From the NCBI GenBank assembly GCA_030671095.1, contig DAOVAK010000002.1, positions 1 to 23,559 on the forward strand: a DNA stretch of 23,559 nt. Direction: 5' to 3'. A model generated the notes under the pieces. The model had not been told where the DNA came from, did not search any database, and saw only the letters and a list, made by a program, of their open reading frames with translations. This DNA comes from Deltaproteobacteria bacterium. Lineage in GTDB: Bacteria; Desulfobacterota; DSM-4660; Desulfatiglandales; HGW-15. How positions within the stretch are numbered: position 1 is the first letter of the stretch; each line of letters begins with the position of its first letter. This document shows positions 1 through 7,014 of this stretch, piece after piece. The position numbers were made by a program, and so were the translations under genes.

Positions 1-2030
1 ACCATGCGGAGCAGACCCCCGTCCCCGACGATGAATTTTCTCTGCGTGACATTGTACTTGGAGTGTCCCACAAACCCGGGGGAGGATTGTCCGCCTCCCA
101 TGACACCAGCCAAGGTGGTGAATTTCATCCCGCATGGCGTCTCTTTGGTGTACTCCCGGTTAACGGTCATCACCCCGTTGCAGCCGGGTAACACGGCGGC
201 AATACACTCGCAACAGCCACAGGTGGTCATGGGATCAATGACAAGACTGTAAAAATTATAGTGGTCTACGGCTTGGCGCGACGTCTTATAAACAAACTCG
301 TTGACCCCCTTCCACTGTCCCAGCTTGGGATCGAGGCACTCTCCCTTTTCCACAGGCTGGTTGGGGCCGGTCGGGTTGATCTCGAAAGAGGCCTTGCAGT
401 CCATCCAGTTATAGGCGCCACAAAGACCTGTCCTCTCCGGGCTGATCATGCAGACATGGTTGGGGGCGAAGGACTGGCAAAGGGTGCAAGAATAATAGGT
501 CTCCACGCCCTCATCGGTCATCTTCTCCACCCGGTCATCCCTTCCCTTGTACTCGCCCTTGGCCCTTTTTGTGAGTTTATCCACATCCCCTTTCTTGGTG
601 TACAGGGTCACAGCAACCTTATCCAGGATGTTAGCAAAGTCCTGATGGAGCTTGGCATGAAGGATCGTGCCGATATCCTTCAGGGTGAAGCCCTTTTCTA
701 TGGCCTGATCGCCCACCCTGATCCAGGCAATGTCCCGCTGTCCGATATGCATGATGCCTTGGGCATAATTGATCAGGTGGTGAATCTGCCTTTCCAAAAT
801 GGGCTCAAAGTCGGGCTGCATCTGACGGCCTGCTACCTGGACATAAATACCTAACGGTAAGTTGTCGCCTTTTTTCAGGTCTTTTATATCTGGACCGATC
901 ACGTCCACTTTTCCATCCTCGATCTCATTCATTTCCGCCATCTTACAGAGCTCCGTGCACGGGCTCTTGCCGCCGCCCACCTCCAGGAAGAGGTCATCCT
1001 TGCGAACCCGCTCTCCTTCGAATGCCGGCCCATAGGCCAACGGGATGTCGATCTCGGCGATAGTTACCTTGAGACCCCGGATCTCGATGGATCTGGATGT
1101 AAGCTCATCGTGCGTCACATTGGCCACCACATGCTCATAGGTGCAGACACCTGTGGGCAGGACCTCTGGAATATCCGTATCTGCCAAGGTGGGGAATCCC
1201 CAGTTGATGGCGCCTGCCGCATTGGCAGCCCATTCCGCATTCACATCACCCATTGCATTGACAAAGGCGAAGATGCGGTTTTTCTGATAGGCGAGTTGCT
1301 TCTTGAAATCACCCGGCTCGATGCCACCAAAGGACATCCCGGCCCGGTTCGCAAAGCCGAGGGCAAACACGGCCGCAGATATATCGGGCCCAAAGGGGAC
1401 AAGGCGGGTGTTCCACCCAATCTGTACATTCTCCTCCAGAAGTTGCTCTGCAAACGTGGTCCCGTTCTGACTGGCCGCCATGAACACATAGATGGTTTTC
1501 AATTGATACTCTTCAGCAATCTTTTTTGCTGTTGCAGAATCGGGCGCAGCCCCAACAATGGCGGCAAAACCGGGAGCTGTGCCATCCACAAACTCCACAC
1601 CCCGCTTTCTCATGATGGCGTCGTCGGCCGCACCCAACCATATTTTCCCGTTATCCACATCGGGGTCTTCCATTTCAGCCTGGTAAAAATCAGGGTCCTC
1701 CACATACCGAACGGCCTCCACAATCTCCTCGGCAAAGAGGGCCGCCATGCCCGCATCCAGCAACGGACCCAGATAGGGTAGATGCACGTCTTTCTTGATA
1801 TGGGGCGGCAAAAGCTTACGGGCAAATTCTAAGGGCTTTCCTGCCGAGTCCAGATCGGTAACCTTGATTCCGGTCAAGGAATAAATAATAGGCAAGTAAT
1901 AGGCGGTATTAGGAAATTCCAGTTTCTGACTACCGCCATAGGTCTCCAGGGCCCTCTTATACTTCCCTTCCGCCTTCGAAACAATGTTGTAAGCGCCCTG
2001 AATCGCTGCAAATGCTACCAATTTCGACAT
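1..2030 (-). CDS. acsB: Acetyl-CoA synthase (CODH/ACS beta subunit), 3' end cut by window
   Basis: Makes acetyl-CoA from CO, a methyl group delivered by the corrinoid iron-sulfur protein, and CoA; partner of the CO dehydrogenase encoded just upstream. About 676 codons are visible and the frame is open to the window edge; the bacterial family is about 730 residues, so roughly 50 are missing. The A-cluster ligands are all present: Cys515, Cys518, Cys527 and Cys537 for the 4Fe-4S cluster, and the Cys604-Gly605-Cys606 motif that binds the distal nickel. Their spacing (3, 9, 10, 67) equals that of the Moorella enzyme as I remember it (506/509/518/528/595). ATG start at 2030 has a strong AGGAG ribosome site about 9 nt upstream. 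It follows acsA by 53 nt, clearly the same operon. No in-frame stop is seen in the visible part. Identity is near certain; activity is inferred. Confidence 0.97.
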   Translation of the reverse strand, partial: MSKLVAFAAIQGAYNIVSKAEGKYKRALETYGGSQKLEFPNTAYYLPIIYSLTGIKVTDLDSAGKPLEFARKLLPPHIKKDVHLPYLGPLLDAGMAALFAEEIVEAVRYVEDPDFYQAEMEDPDVDNGKIWLGAADDAIMRKRGVEFVDGTAPGFAAIVGAAPDSATAKKIAEEYQLKTIYVFMAASQNGTTFAEQLLEENVQIGWNTRLVPFGPDISAAVFALGFANRAGMSFGGIEPGDFKKQLAYQKNRIFAFVNAMGDVNAEWAANAAGAINWGFPTLADTDIPEVLPTGVCTYEHVVANVTHDELTSRSIEIRGLKVTIAEIDIPLAYGPAFEGERVRKDDLFLEVGGGKSPCTELCKMAEMNEIEDGKVDVIGPDIKDLKKGDNLPLGIYVQVAGRQMQPDFEPILERQIHHLINYAQGIMHIGQRDIAWIRVGDQAIEKGFTLKDIGTILHAKLHQDFANILDKVAVTLYTKKGDVDKLTKRAKGEYKGRDDRVEKMTDEGVETYYSCTLCQSFAPNHVCMISPERTGLCGAYNWMDCKASFEINPTGPNQPVEKGECLDPKLGQWKGVNEFVYKTSRQAVDHYNFYSLVIDPMTTCGCCECIAAVLPGCNGVMTVNREYTKETPCGMKFTTLAGVMGGGQSSPGFVGHSKYNVTQRKFIVGDGGLLRM

Positions 2031-2083
2031 GATCTTTTTCTCCTTTCTTAAGAGACATTATTTTTGAAAACTTGAAAGTTAAA

Positions 2084-4132
2084 TTAAGCCGCTTCCAGAT
2101 CCCGCCGTGCAGCCATATCCACAAGCACTCTCTCGCCGGCCTTATCAATACGCAACGCCTTGCGCTTCTTATCAATGTGCGCGATCATCTTGTGAGCATG
2201 TTTGATCGGATCGGCCTCCATATCCCACATGCCGCCGTAAATTTCTTCCAGTTCTTTATACAGGTGATTCTCAAACACCGGTGCTCCACTCACCGGGAGA
2301 GTGACTCCGAATACCGTGTAAACCCCGGATACGACAAAATAGTGGCCGATACTTATGGCCTTCTCGCTCATCCACTCGGGCGCCGAACCGGCCGCCGGTA
2401 GATCACTAATATCATTTCCCAGGCCACCAGCCTTGACCACTTCGGTGGCCGCCATCAGGATCCGGCTATTATCTACACAGGAGCCCATATGCAGCACTGG
2501 TGGGATTCCCACTGTCTCGCAGACCTCGGCCAGGCCCGGCCCGCAATAAACCTTTGCAGATTCCGGAGTCAGAAGACCCGCCTTGGCACAGGCAATGGCG
2601 TTGCATCCGGTGGTCAGTACGATAACATCATGCTTGACCAATTCCTTAACGACTGTGATATGCCCCTCGTCCAGAGAGGTTCGGGCGTTGTTTCACCCAA
2701 CCACGCCGCCGATACCTCGTATGCGGCCGTTGATGATGTTGTCATTGAGGGGCGTATAAGATCCGCGGAAGGTTCCGCCCAGGTGATAATTGATTGCCTC
2801 ATAGCTGAAACCCGCAATCAAATCCGAGGCATTTTGGGGTATCATGACCTCCTTTTCCCTGTTGGGGAAATTCTCTATAGCGGTCCTTACAATCTTCTTG
2901 GCATCCTCAAAAGCGGTATGTTCATCGAATTCAATATGGACCGTATCACCAGAGGCGATCTTGGCCCTCGGATTGGTCGTGATAATCTTGGTGTGGAAAC
3001 ACTGGGCCACATTGGCGATGTTTTCCATGATGCACTGGACATCCACAACCATAGCTTCCACCGCACCTGTGATGATCGCCAGCTCTTGCTGTAAGAAATT
3101 TCCCGCTAAGGGAATACCGTGGCGCATGAGAAGCTCGTTGGCCGTACAACAGATGCCGCTCAGCTGAATCCCGTTTGCGCCTTTCTCTTTGGCCAGTTCC
3201 ACCAATTCGGGCAGTTCAGAGGCCTGGACGATCATTTCGCTCAGGAGCGGCTCATGCCCGTGGATGATGATGTTCACGTGGTCTTCCCGGAGCGTTCCCA
3301 AATTGGCAGAGCTTTTAACGGGATAAGGGCAACCAAAAAGGACATCCTGCAGGTCTGTAGCGATCATGGACCCGCCCCATCCATCCCCGATGGCTGCACG
3401 GGTGCACTGCTCAGTGAGATTTTCATAGTCCTGATCCACACCGATATGGGTCCGGTGCATGATCTCCACGATCTCTCGATCGATGCCTCTCGGAACGACC
3501 CCCAGTTTTTTCCAAAGCTCATATCGCGCAGCAGGCGCTCTTTTTGCTGTACAGACTTCACCTGTCTGCTGGCCCCACTGTCCCAAGGCCTTCTCACCTA
3601 CCTCCACAGCGATCTCATCCATATTCCGATCAAGAACTTCTCCATTTTCACCTTCTACAGTGATGTCCACCCCGAAATCAGGGGCAATCTCTAAGAGTTT
3701 CTTCGTATCCTTAATCTTGTAATCTTCTGTCTCCTTCCTCGCGGCTGCCAGAAATGTCTCTGCCACACCCCGTCCATGGTCAGAATGGGCTGCAGCTCCA
3801 GCCGCAACCATTCTTGCAAAATTTCTCGCTGCTATGGTCTCAGGCGTCGCACCACAAAGACCTTTTCGCGTGTCCTCTCCCTCTATGCCACTTTTCGGTA
3901 AGGGGAGCCTGCAGGGTCCCTGAGCACAATTCTTACAGCACGTCCCCTGGACACCTATATTACAGGGTTTCATCTTCTGGGCCCGGTCAAAGATGGTCTC
4001 CACCTCCATCTCCCTCGACCTCTTTATCATTGCCATGCTGGCTGGATCAATGGTCAAATCTTCTGGCTCGAAGATCTTCTTCACCTTTTCTTTGCCCACC
4101 GCCACTTTCTTTTTGACTTCTTCTGTCGTCAT
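2084..4132 (-). CDS. acsA: Ni-dependent CO dehydrogenase, probable selenoprotein (in-frame UGA at codon 480)
   Basis: Reversibly reduces CO2 to CO and passes CO to acetyl-CoA synthase. The frame runs 682 codons, the normal family size, with a single interruption: TGA at codon 480 (2695-2693). Both sides are in the same frame and well conserved, so this is not a frameshift. Residues 1-479 hold the D/B-cluster cysteines 57, 65, 66, 69, 74 and 93, the HGHEP histidine region (291-295), Cys329 and Cys367. Residues 481-682 hold Cys510, Cys552 (motif MGSCVDN) and the MSEKA lysine. The UGA lies 113 codons after Cys367 and 30 before Cys510, the spacing of C-cluster ligands Cys333, Cys446 and Cys476 in Carboxydothermus CODH-II, so it replaces the Cys446 equivalent (motif GG-VVG-x-NN). 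gyrB, birA and the second dnaA all end in TGA, so UGA is normally a stop here. ATG start has GAGGA upstream; stop is TAA. Alternatives are a sequencing error (TGC/TGT to TGA) or a recent nonsense mutation. Confidence 0.93.
2663..2679 (-). promoter_or_regulatory. SECIS-like hairpin downstream of the acsA UGA
   Basis: In the mRNA a 6-bp stem CCUCUC/GAGGGG (one U-G wobble) closes a 5-nt loop UGGAC. The stem begins 13 nt after the UGA and the loop guanines lie 21-22 nt after it. Bacterial SECIS elements sit directly downstream of the UGA within the coding sequence, with a short stem and a G near the start of the apical loop; this one fits that model in position and shape. No lower stem is obvious. 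The call is by eye, without a folding calculation. Confidence 0.6.
2693..2695 (-). other. In-frame UGA, proposed selenocysteine codon 480 of acsA
   Basis: Seen directly: TGA on the minus strand, between a Gly codon (GGG) and two Asn codons (AAC AAC). In the family this position is a cysteine (GCNN motif) that ligates an iron of the C-cluster. Selenocysteine for cysteine is the usual exchange in bacterial selenoproteins. Support comes from the conserved downstream 202 codons and the hairpin 13 nt further on. The selA/selB/selC machinery is not in this window. Confidence 0.75.
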
Positions 4133-4186
4133 TATAAGGTTCCTCCTCTTTCTTTTCTTTTTTCCTCTTAGCTGTTTGGATCCTGA

Positions 4187-5743
4187 TTATATACGTTTGT
4201 GTATACGATCCAGATTGTCTATCAACTTATCAACCCAACTCTTCTGGGCACGTGCTGGTGTCTTGCTCACCTTCTCACGTTCACGCTCAGCCCTCTGAGC
4301 TTCGAGTTTCTCTCTCTCCAGGCCCCTTTGATATCTAAGGGCTTTTAAGTCCTCTTTTTCTTTGGCTTTTGCTTCGGCTATTTTTCGGGCTTCTTCCTCC
4401 GCCTTGGCCTTAGCTTTCGCCTCTGCCTCTGCCCTAGCCCAATCTTCCTCTTCCGCCTTCTTTCTCGCCTCTTCCTCCGCCCTTTTCTTGGCATCCTCCT
4501 CAGCCTTGGCTTTCGCCTCTGCTTCTGCTTTGGCCTTAGCCTCTTCCTCTGGCTTTTCTTTGGGCTTCAGTTCCACCACTTTCTCTTCAGGCCTTGGGAC
4601 CTCCTTCGGTTTCTCTTCCTTCTTCTCCGGTTTTGGCGCCGCTTTGACCTCCTTCTTTTTCGGCTCGGCCGGTTTTTCTTTGGCCGGAACGGCCTCTTCC
4701 GCAACGGCCAGCTTTGGTTCTGGGGATATGGAGAGCAGATCCGCTTCCTGCAGCTTCAAATTCTTGGAAATCTCTGGCACATCGGTGGCCACGCCGCCAT
4801 TCATCATCAGATCAATAAATGATCGTGTGAGCCTAACACTCTCCGGGTGCCTCAGGATTACCACATCAGCTCCGCCCAGAAGATAACTCACCGATGCCAC
4901 CGTCTCCATGAGAACACCGCGCCTCTCTGGATCACCGAGGGTAGGCACCTCTTCCAAGGGTTGACCTGCCTCCTTAGATTTCCAGACTTCATTTCCAATG
5001 TTAGATATCATGGGGATCTGGAGCTTATCGTCCTCCTGGGTCAGGGCTGCCATACGAATCCTTTCCATGACAGAGTAGGAATATTCAAGGCCGTATCCAA
5101 GTCCACCTGTTGTGGGGTCAATGACGATCTTTTCGCTTGGCACACCCAAGTTGCCCAGCAAGATGTTCAGCTGCTTGGCCAGATTCACGTCGATGGGAGA
5201 AGAGGCCACAATGGTGTGACCATATCCAATGGCACTGGCACCCACGCCCTTGTAGTTTGCCTCTTCCACAGGTGCCAGGGCAACGTTCTTGCCCTGACAA
5301 TCCTCTGAGATCTTCTTCAAGACCTCCTCATCCTTCTGGTTGTTTGCCGTACCCCACACCACAACAGGCACATCAACGGCCTCTATCACCTTCTTGGCCA
5401 CCTGGGCGGCCTCATCTGTCCCCCTGTCCATACCATTGGGGTCCGTGCTCTTCATCTGAAGTACGATGATGTCGGCGCCATATTCATCCACATTTTTTTT
5501 GGCCCAAGCATCAGGTGAAGCAATGACGTCCTTAAATGGTTCCACAGCAGCGGCAGGCCACTCCTCAGACGGATCGTAATCCCATATCTCCATGGCAATC
5601 TTGGGCGCGTTGGGCATGTCCCCCTCAAATAGGTGAAAAGGATAGGATTCCTCCCCTCCCAAATTGAGTGCACCGCCTCCAGCACCTATGGTTGTCTGTC
5701 CGATCTCTCCCGAATAAGGCTGTTTGGGTATTTCAAAGGCCAA
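4187..5743 (-). CDS. acsD: Corrinoid iron-sulfur protein small subunit (ACS delta) with a long charged C-terminal tail
   Basis: Small subunit of the corrinoid iron-sulfur protein, which carries the methyl group from methyltetrahydrofolate to acetyl-CoA synthase. Residues 1 to about 330 are the TIM-barrel core, recognisable from the N-terminal AGGGALNLGG stretch, the IVLQMKSTDPNG segment and DPTTGGLGYGLEYS near 209-222; this matches the usual size of about 310-325 residues. About 190 extra residues follow: a Pro/Lys/Glu linker (341-398), a highly charged Ala/Lys/Glu stretch (399-490) that should form a long single helix or coiled coil resembling TolA, and a final amphipathic segment (501-518, KSWVDKLIDNLDRIHKRI). 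The start codon is TTG, chosen because an ideal AGGAGGT lies 7 nt upstream and the N-terminus matches the family. acsA follows 54 nt downstream. The large subunit gene acsC is not in view and may lie beyond acsB. Confidence 0.94.
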   Translation of the reverse strand: MAFEIPKQPYSGEIGQTTIGAGGGALNLGGEESYPFHLFEGDMPNAPKIAMEIWDYDPSEEWPAAAVEPFKDVIASPDAWAKKNVDEYGADIIVLQMKSTDPNGMDRGTDEAAQVAKKVIEAVDVPVVVWGTANNQKDEEVLKKISEDCQGKNVALAPVEEANYKGVGASAIGYGHTIVASSPIDVNLAKQLNILLGNLGVPSEKIVIDPTTGGLGYGLEYSYSVMERIRMAALTQEDDKLQIPMISNIGNEVWKSKEAGQPLEEVPTLGDPERRGVLMETVASVSYLLGGADVVILRHPESVRLTRSFIDLMMNGGVATDVPEISKNLKLQEADLLSISPEPKLAVAEEAVPAKEKPAEPKKKEVKAAPKPEKKEEKPKEVPRPEEKVVELKPKEKPEEEAKAKAEAEAKAKAEEDAKKRAEEEARKKAEEEDWARAEAEAKAKAKAEEEARKIAEAKAKEKEDLKALRYQRGLEREKLEAQRAEREREKVSKTPARAQKSWVDKLIDNLDRIHKRI

Positions 5744-5781
5744 TTTCTTTACCTCCTTTTCCCATTGCAGATGGTTTTTGC

Positions 5782-5804
5782 ATAAAATCGTGAAGCGATT
5801 TTAT
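5782..5804 (-). promoter_or_regulatory. Perfect 9-bp hairpin in the acsD leader
   Basis: Arms ATAAAATCG and CGATTTTAT enclose a 5-nt loop, about 40 nt upstream of the acsD start. It lies inside the predicted 5' untranslated leader. It has no following U-run, so it is not a terminator. A role in mRNA stability or translation is only a guess. Confidence 0.5.
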
Positions 5805-5826
5805 AACTTATTGAAATCGCGACCTT

Positions 5827-5849
5827 TTGTTATGTGAAAAATGTAACAA
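5827..5849 (-). promoter_or_regulatory. Inverted repeat in the acsD leader
   Basis: Arms TTGTTA and TAACAA with an 11-nt loop. It is the middle of three hairpins between the predicted acsD promoter and the gene, and lies just after the U-rich run of the first hairpin. Weak on its own. Confidence 0.35.
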
Positions 5850-5857
5850 GGGAGCGC

Positions 5858-5882
5858 AAAAAAAATTACCTCTTTTTAGAGG
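5858..5882 (-). terminator. Terminator-like hairpin at the very start of the acsD leader (possible attenuator)
   Basis: On the minus strand a 5-bp stem CCTCT/AGAGG with an AAAA loop is followed by TAA and then eight T residues, the layout of a Rho-independent terminator. It begins only about 5 nt after the predicted transcription start. It could end read-through from cooC or attenuate the acs operon. The stem is short, so strength is uncertain. Confidence 0.4.
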
Positions 5883-5893
5883 AACAAATTTGG

Positions 5894-5922
5894 AGAATAA
5901 ATGAGAGAAAAATGCTTGTCAA
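5894..5922 (-). promoter_or_regulatory. Predicted sigma-70 promoter for acsD-acsA-acsB
   Basis: On the minus strand, a perfect -35 TTGACA (5922-5917), 17-nt spacer, and -10 TATTCT (5899-5894; 4 of 6 consensus bases). Transcription would start near 5887, giving a leader of about 145 nt before acsD. It lies in the AT-rich gap, in the right direction for the operon. Confidence 0.55.
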
Positions 5923-5970
5923 GTAATTTTTGTGAATAAAATGAAAAGCTTAAAGGGCGTTTTAGACCCA

Positions 5971-6006
5971 ATATATTGTGACATTTGACAATTTATATCA
6001 ATATAT
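5971..6006. promoter_or_regulatory. Palindrome upstream of the acs promoter, possible operator
   Basis: The core at 5976-5991 reads TTGTGA-CATT-TGACAA, an imperfect palindrome, and is flanked by an outer perfect inverted repeat ATATATTG/CAATATAT. It is centred about 97 bp upstream of the predicted acs transcription start. The half-site TTGTGA recalls CRP/FNR-type and Rex-type sites, but the 4-bp spacer fits neither consensus exactly. The regulator is unknown. Confidence 0.35.
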
Positions 6007-6091
6007 GCGAAATCTTTCTCAGGGCGCCAAGGATCAGAACACCGGCTATCAGGGGAATAGATATCAGCTTGCCTTCGAGCTGTCGGCTCTA

Positions 6092-6127
6092 CCCTCCGGG
6101 CGCGTCGTCGAGCAGGAAGCCGGAGGG
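6092..6127. repeat. GC-rich inverted repeat between cooC and acsD
   Basis: Perfect 8-bp arms CCCTCCGG and CCGGAGGG separated by 20 nt, about 40 nt after the cooC stop codon. No T-run follows on either strand, so it is not a standard intrinsic terminator; it may protect the 3' end of the cooC message. The rest of the 5744-6165 gap is AT-rich leader and promoter sequence, with no credible gene. Confidence 0.35.
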
Positions 6128-6165
6128 AGGAGAGCGGGAAGACTTTTGAACGGTACGAATATTTG

Positions 6166-6918
6166 CTATTTACGGTTCAAAATCTTCTCAAAGATTTCAT
6201 AGGCCGCTTCCAGTGCCTTACTCTCCCTATCGAGTTCTATGGTTGGCCTTCCCTCGAGATCAAAATCGCGCACCAGCAGATCTTCAGGCACTATCCCAAT
6301 CAGCTCCAGGGGATATTGGCTGACGGCCTTTTCAATGGTCTCCAACTGTTCTTCTTTGGCCTGATTGATGATCAGCAGTTTCTGGTTGATATCGAGTGCC
6401 AACTCATGGGTCAATTGCAAAATTCTGGCCGCCGATTGAATTCCCCTCCGGCTGGGATCGGAGACGATGAGCAGAAGGTCAATGTTGTTGGTCGTTAATC
6501 TACTGATATGTTCCATGCCCGCTTCATTGTCGATCACCACGTAGGCATAGTTACTGATCAGCCTATCCAGGTATTGGGTGAGTAACGTGTTGGCGGCACA
6601 ATAGCAACCTGCCCCTTCTGGCCTTCCCATAACGATCAAATCAAACCCCTTTGCCTCAACCACTGCCTGCTCCAGCTTCATCTCCATGAACACATCTTTC
6701 GTCATCCCTGCTGCCACGCCCACCTTCATCTCCTCCCTCGCCTGCCCCAGGGTCTCCTCCACTTCGAGTCCGAGGACCTCATTGAGATTGGCGTTTGAAT
6801 CCGCATCCACACCCAGGATGGGCGTTTTTCCCTGTTCTATCAGGTACTTAATGAGCATACCGGCTATGGTGGTTTTCCCTGTTCCCCCTTTACCAGCAAG
6901 GCCAATTGAGTAGGGCAT
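6166..6918 (-). CDS. cooC: CooC/AcsF-type nickel-insertion ATPase
   Basis: A MinD/SIMIBI-family ATPase that matures nickel sites of CO dehydrogenase or acetyl-CoA synthase; acts in the cytosol as a dimer. The 250 residues begin with a deviant Walker A loop GKGGTGKTT at 9-17, followed by VDADSNANL near 37-45. Cys105-Tyr-Cys107 is the CXC metal-binding motif of the CooC family, which separates it from ordinary MinD or ParA proteins. ATG start has a strong AAGGAGG site. It is the first gene of the acs cluster on the minus strand and separated from acsD by 422 nt, so it may have its own promoter. Whether it serves CODH (CooC) or ACS (AcsF) cannot be told from sequence alone. Confidence 0.92.
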   Translation of the reverse strand: MPYSIGLAGKGGTGKTTIAGMLIKYLIEQGKTPILGVDADSNANLNEVLGLEVEETLGQAREEMKVGVAAGMTKDVFMEMKLEQAVVEAKGFDLIVMGRPEGAGCYCAANTLLTQYLDRLISNYAYVVIDNEAGMEHISRLTTNNIDLLLIVSDPSRRGIQSAARILQLTHELALDINQKLLIINQAKEEQLETIEKAVSQYPLELIGIVPEDLLVRDFDLEGRPTIELDRESKALEAAYEIFEKILNRK

Positions 6919-6946
6919 TGTCGCCTCCTTATCCGTATATTTTTGG

Positions 6947-6975
6947 TTGATATTCCAATAAAATTTTTTTAAAGT
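6947..6975 (+). promoter_or_regulatory. Candidate promoter of the first dnaA gene
   Basis: TTGATA (6947-6952), 17-nt spacer, TAAAGT (6970-6975; 4 of 6 consensus bases). It lies in the 96-bp divergent gap between cooC and dnaA. The start of transcription would fall near the direct repeat described next. Confidence 0.3.
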
Positions 6976-6984
6976 GAGGGCGCC

Positions 6985-7005
6985 TATAAATACCTTATAA
7001 ATACC
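6985..7005. repeat. Tandem 10-mer repeat just upstream of dnaA
   Basis: TATAAATACC occurs twice at an 11-bp interval (6985-6994 and 6996-7005), about one helical turn, ending 9 nt before the dnaA start codon. The spacing suggests a dimer-binding site, perhaps for autoregulation. It also occupies the place where a ribosome-binding site would be expected, and no good Shine-Dalgarno sequence is visible. Confidence 0.4.
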
Positions 7006-7014
7006 ATTTTTATC

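Noticed and set aside
261..1781. Long plus-strand open frames opposite acsB
   Set aside because: They are shadows of the well-conserved acsB frame on the other strand.
2693..2695. UGA read as Trp or Gly by an alternative genetic code
   Set aside because: gyrB, birA, gpsA and the second dnaA end in TGA at the expected place, so UGA normally stops translation.
2084..4132. acsA as a frameshifted pseudogene or two separate genes
   Set aside because: The two parts share one frame, are separated by a single UGA, and together give exactly family length with all other ligands kept; no ribosome site or convincing start precedes the second part.
4362..4886. Ser/Ala/Phe-rich plus-strand frame opposite the acsD tail
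   Set aside because: Low-complexity mirror of the Ala/Lys/Glu-rich tail; no ribosome site and no family resemblance.
5931..5939. DnaA box TTATTCACA on the minus strand
   Set aside because: It fits the box consensus but is a single isolated copy within the acs promoter region; not enough to call an origin.
6929..6937. TTATCCGTA upstream of dnaA as a DnaA box
   Set aside because: Two mismatches to the consensus, and it overlaps the cooC ribosome-site region; too weak alone.
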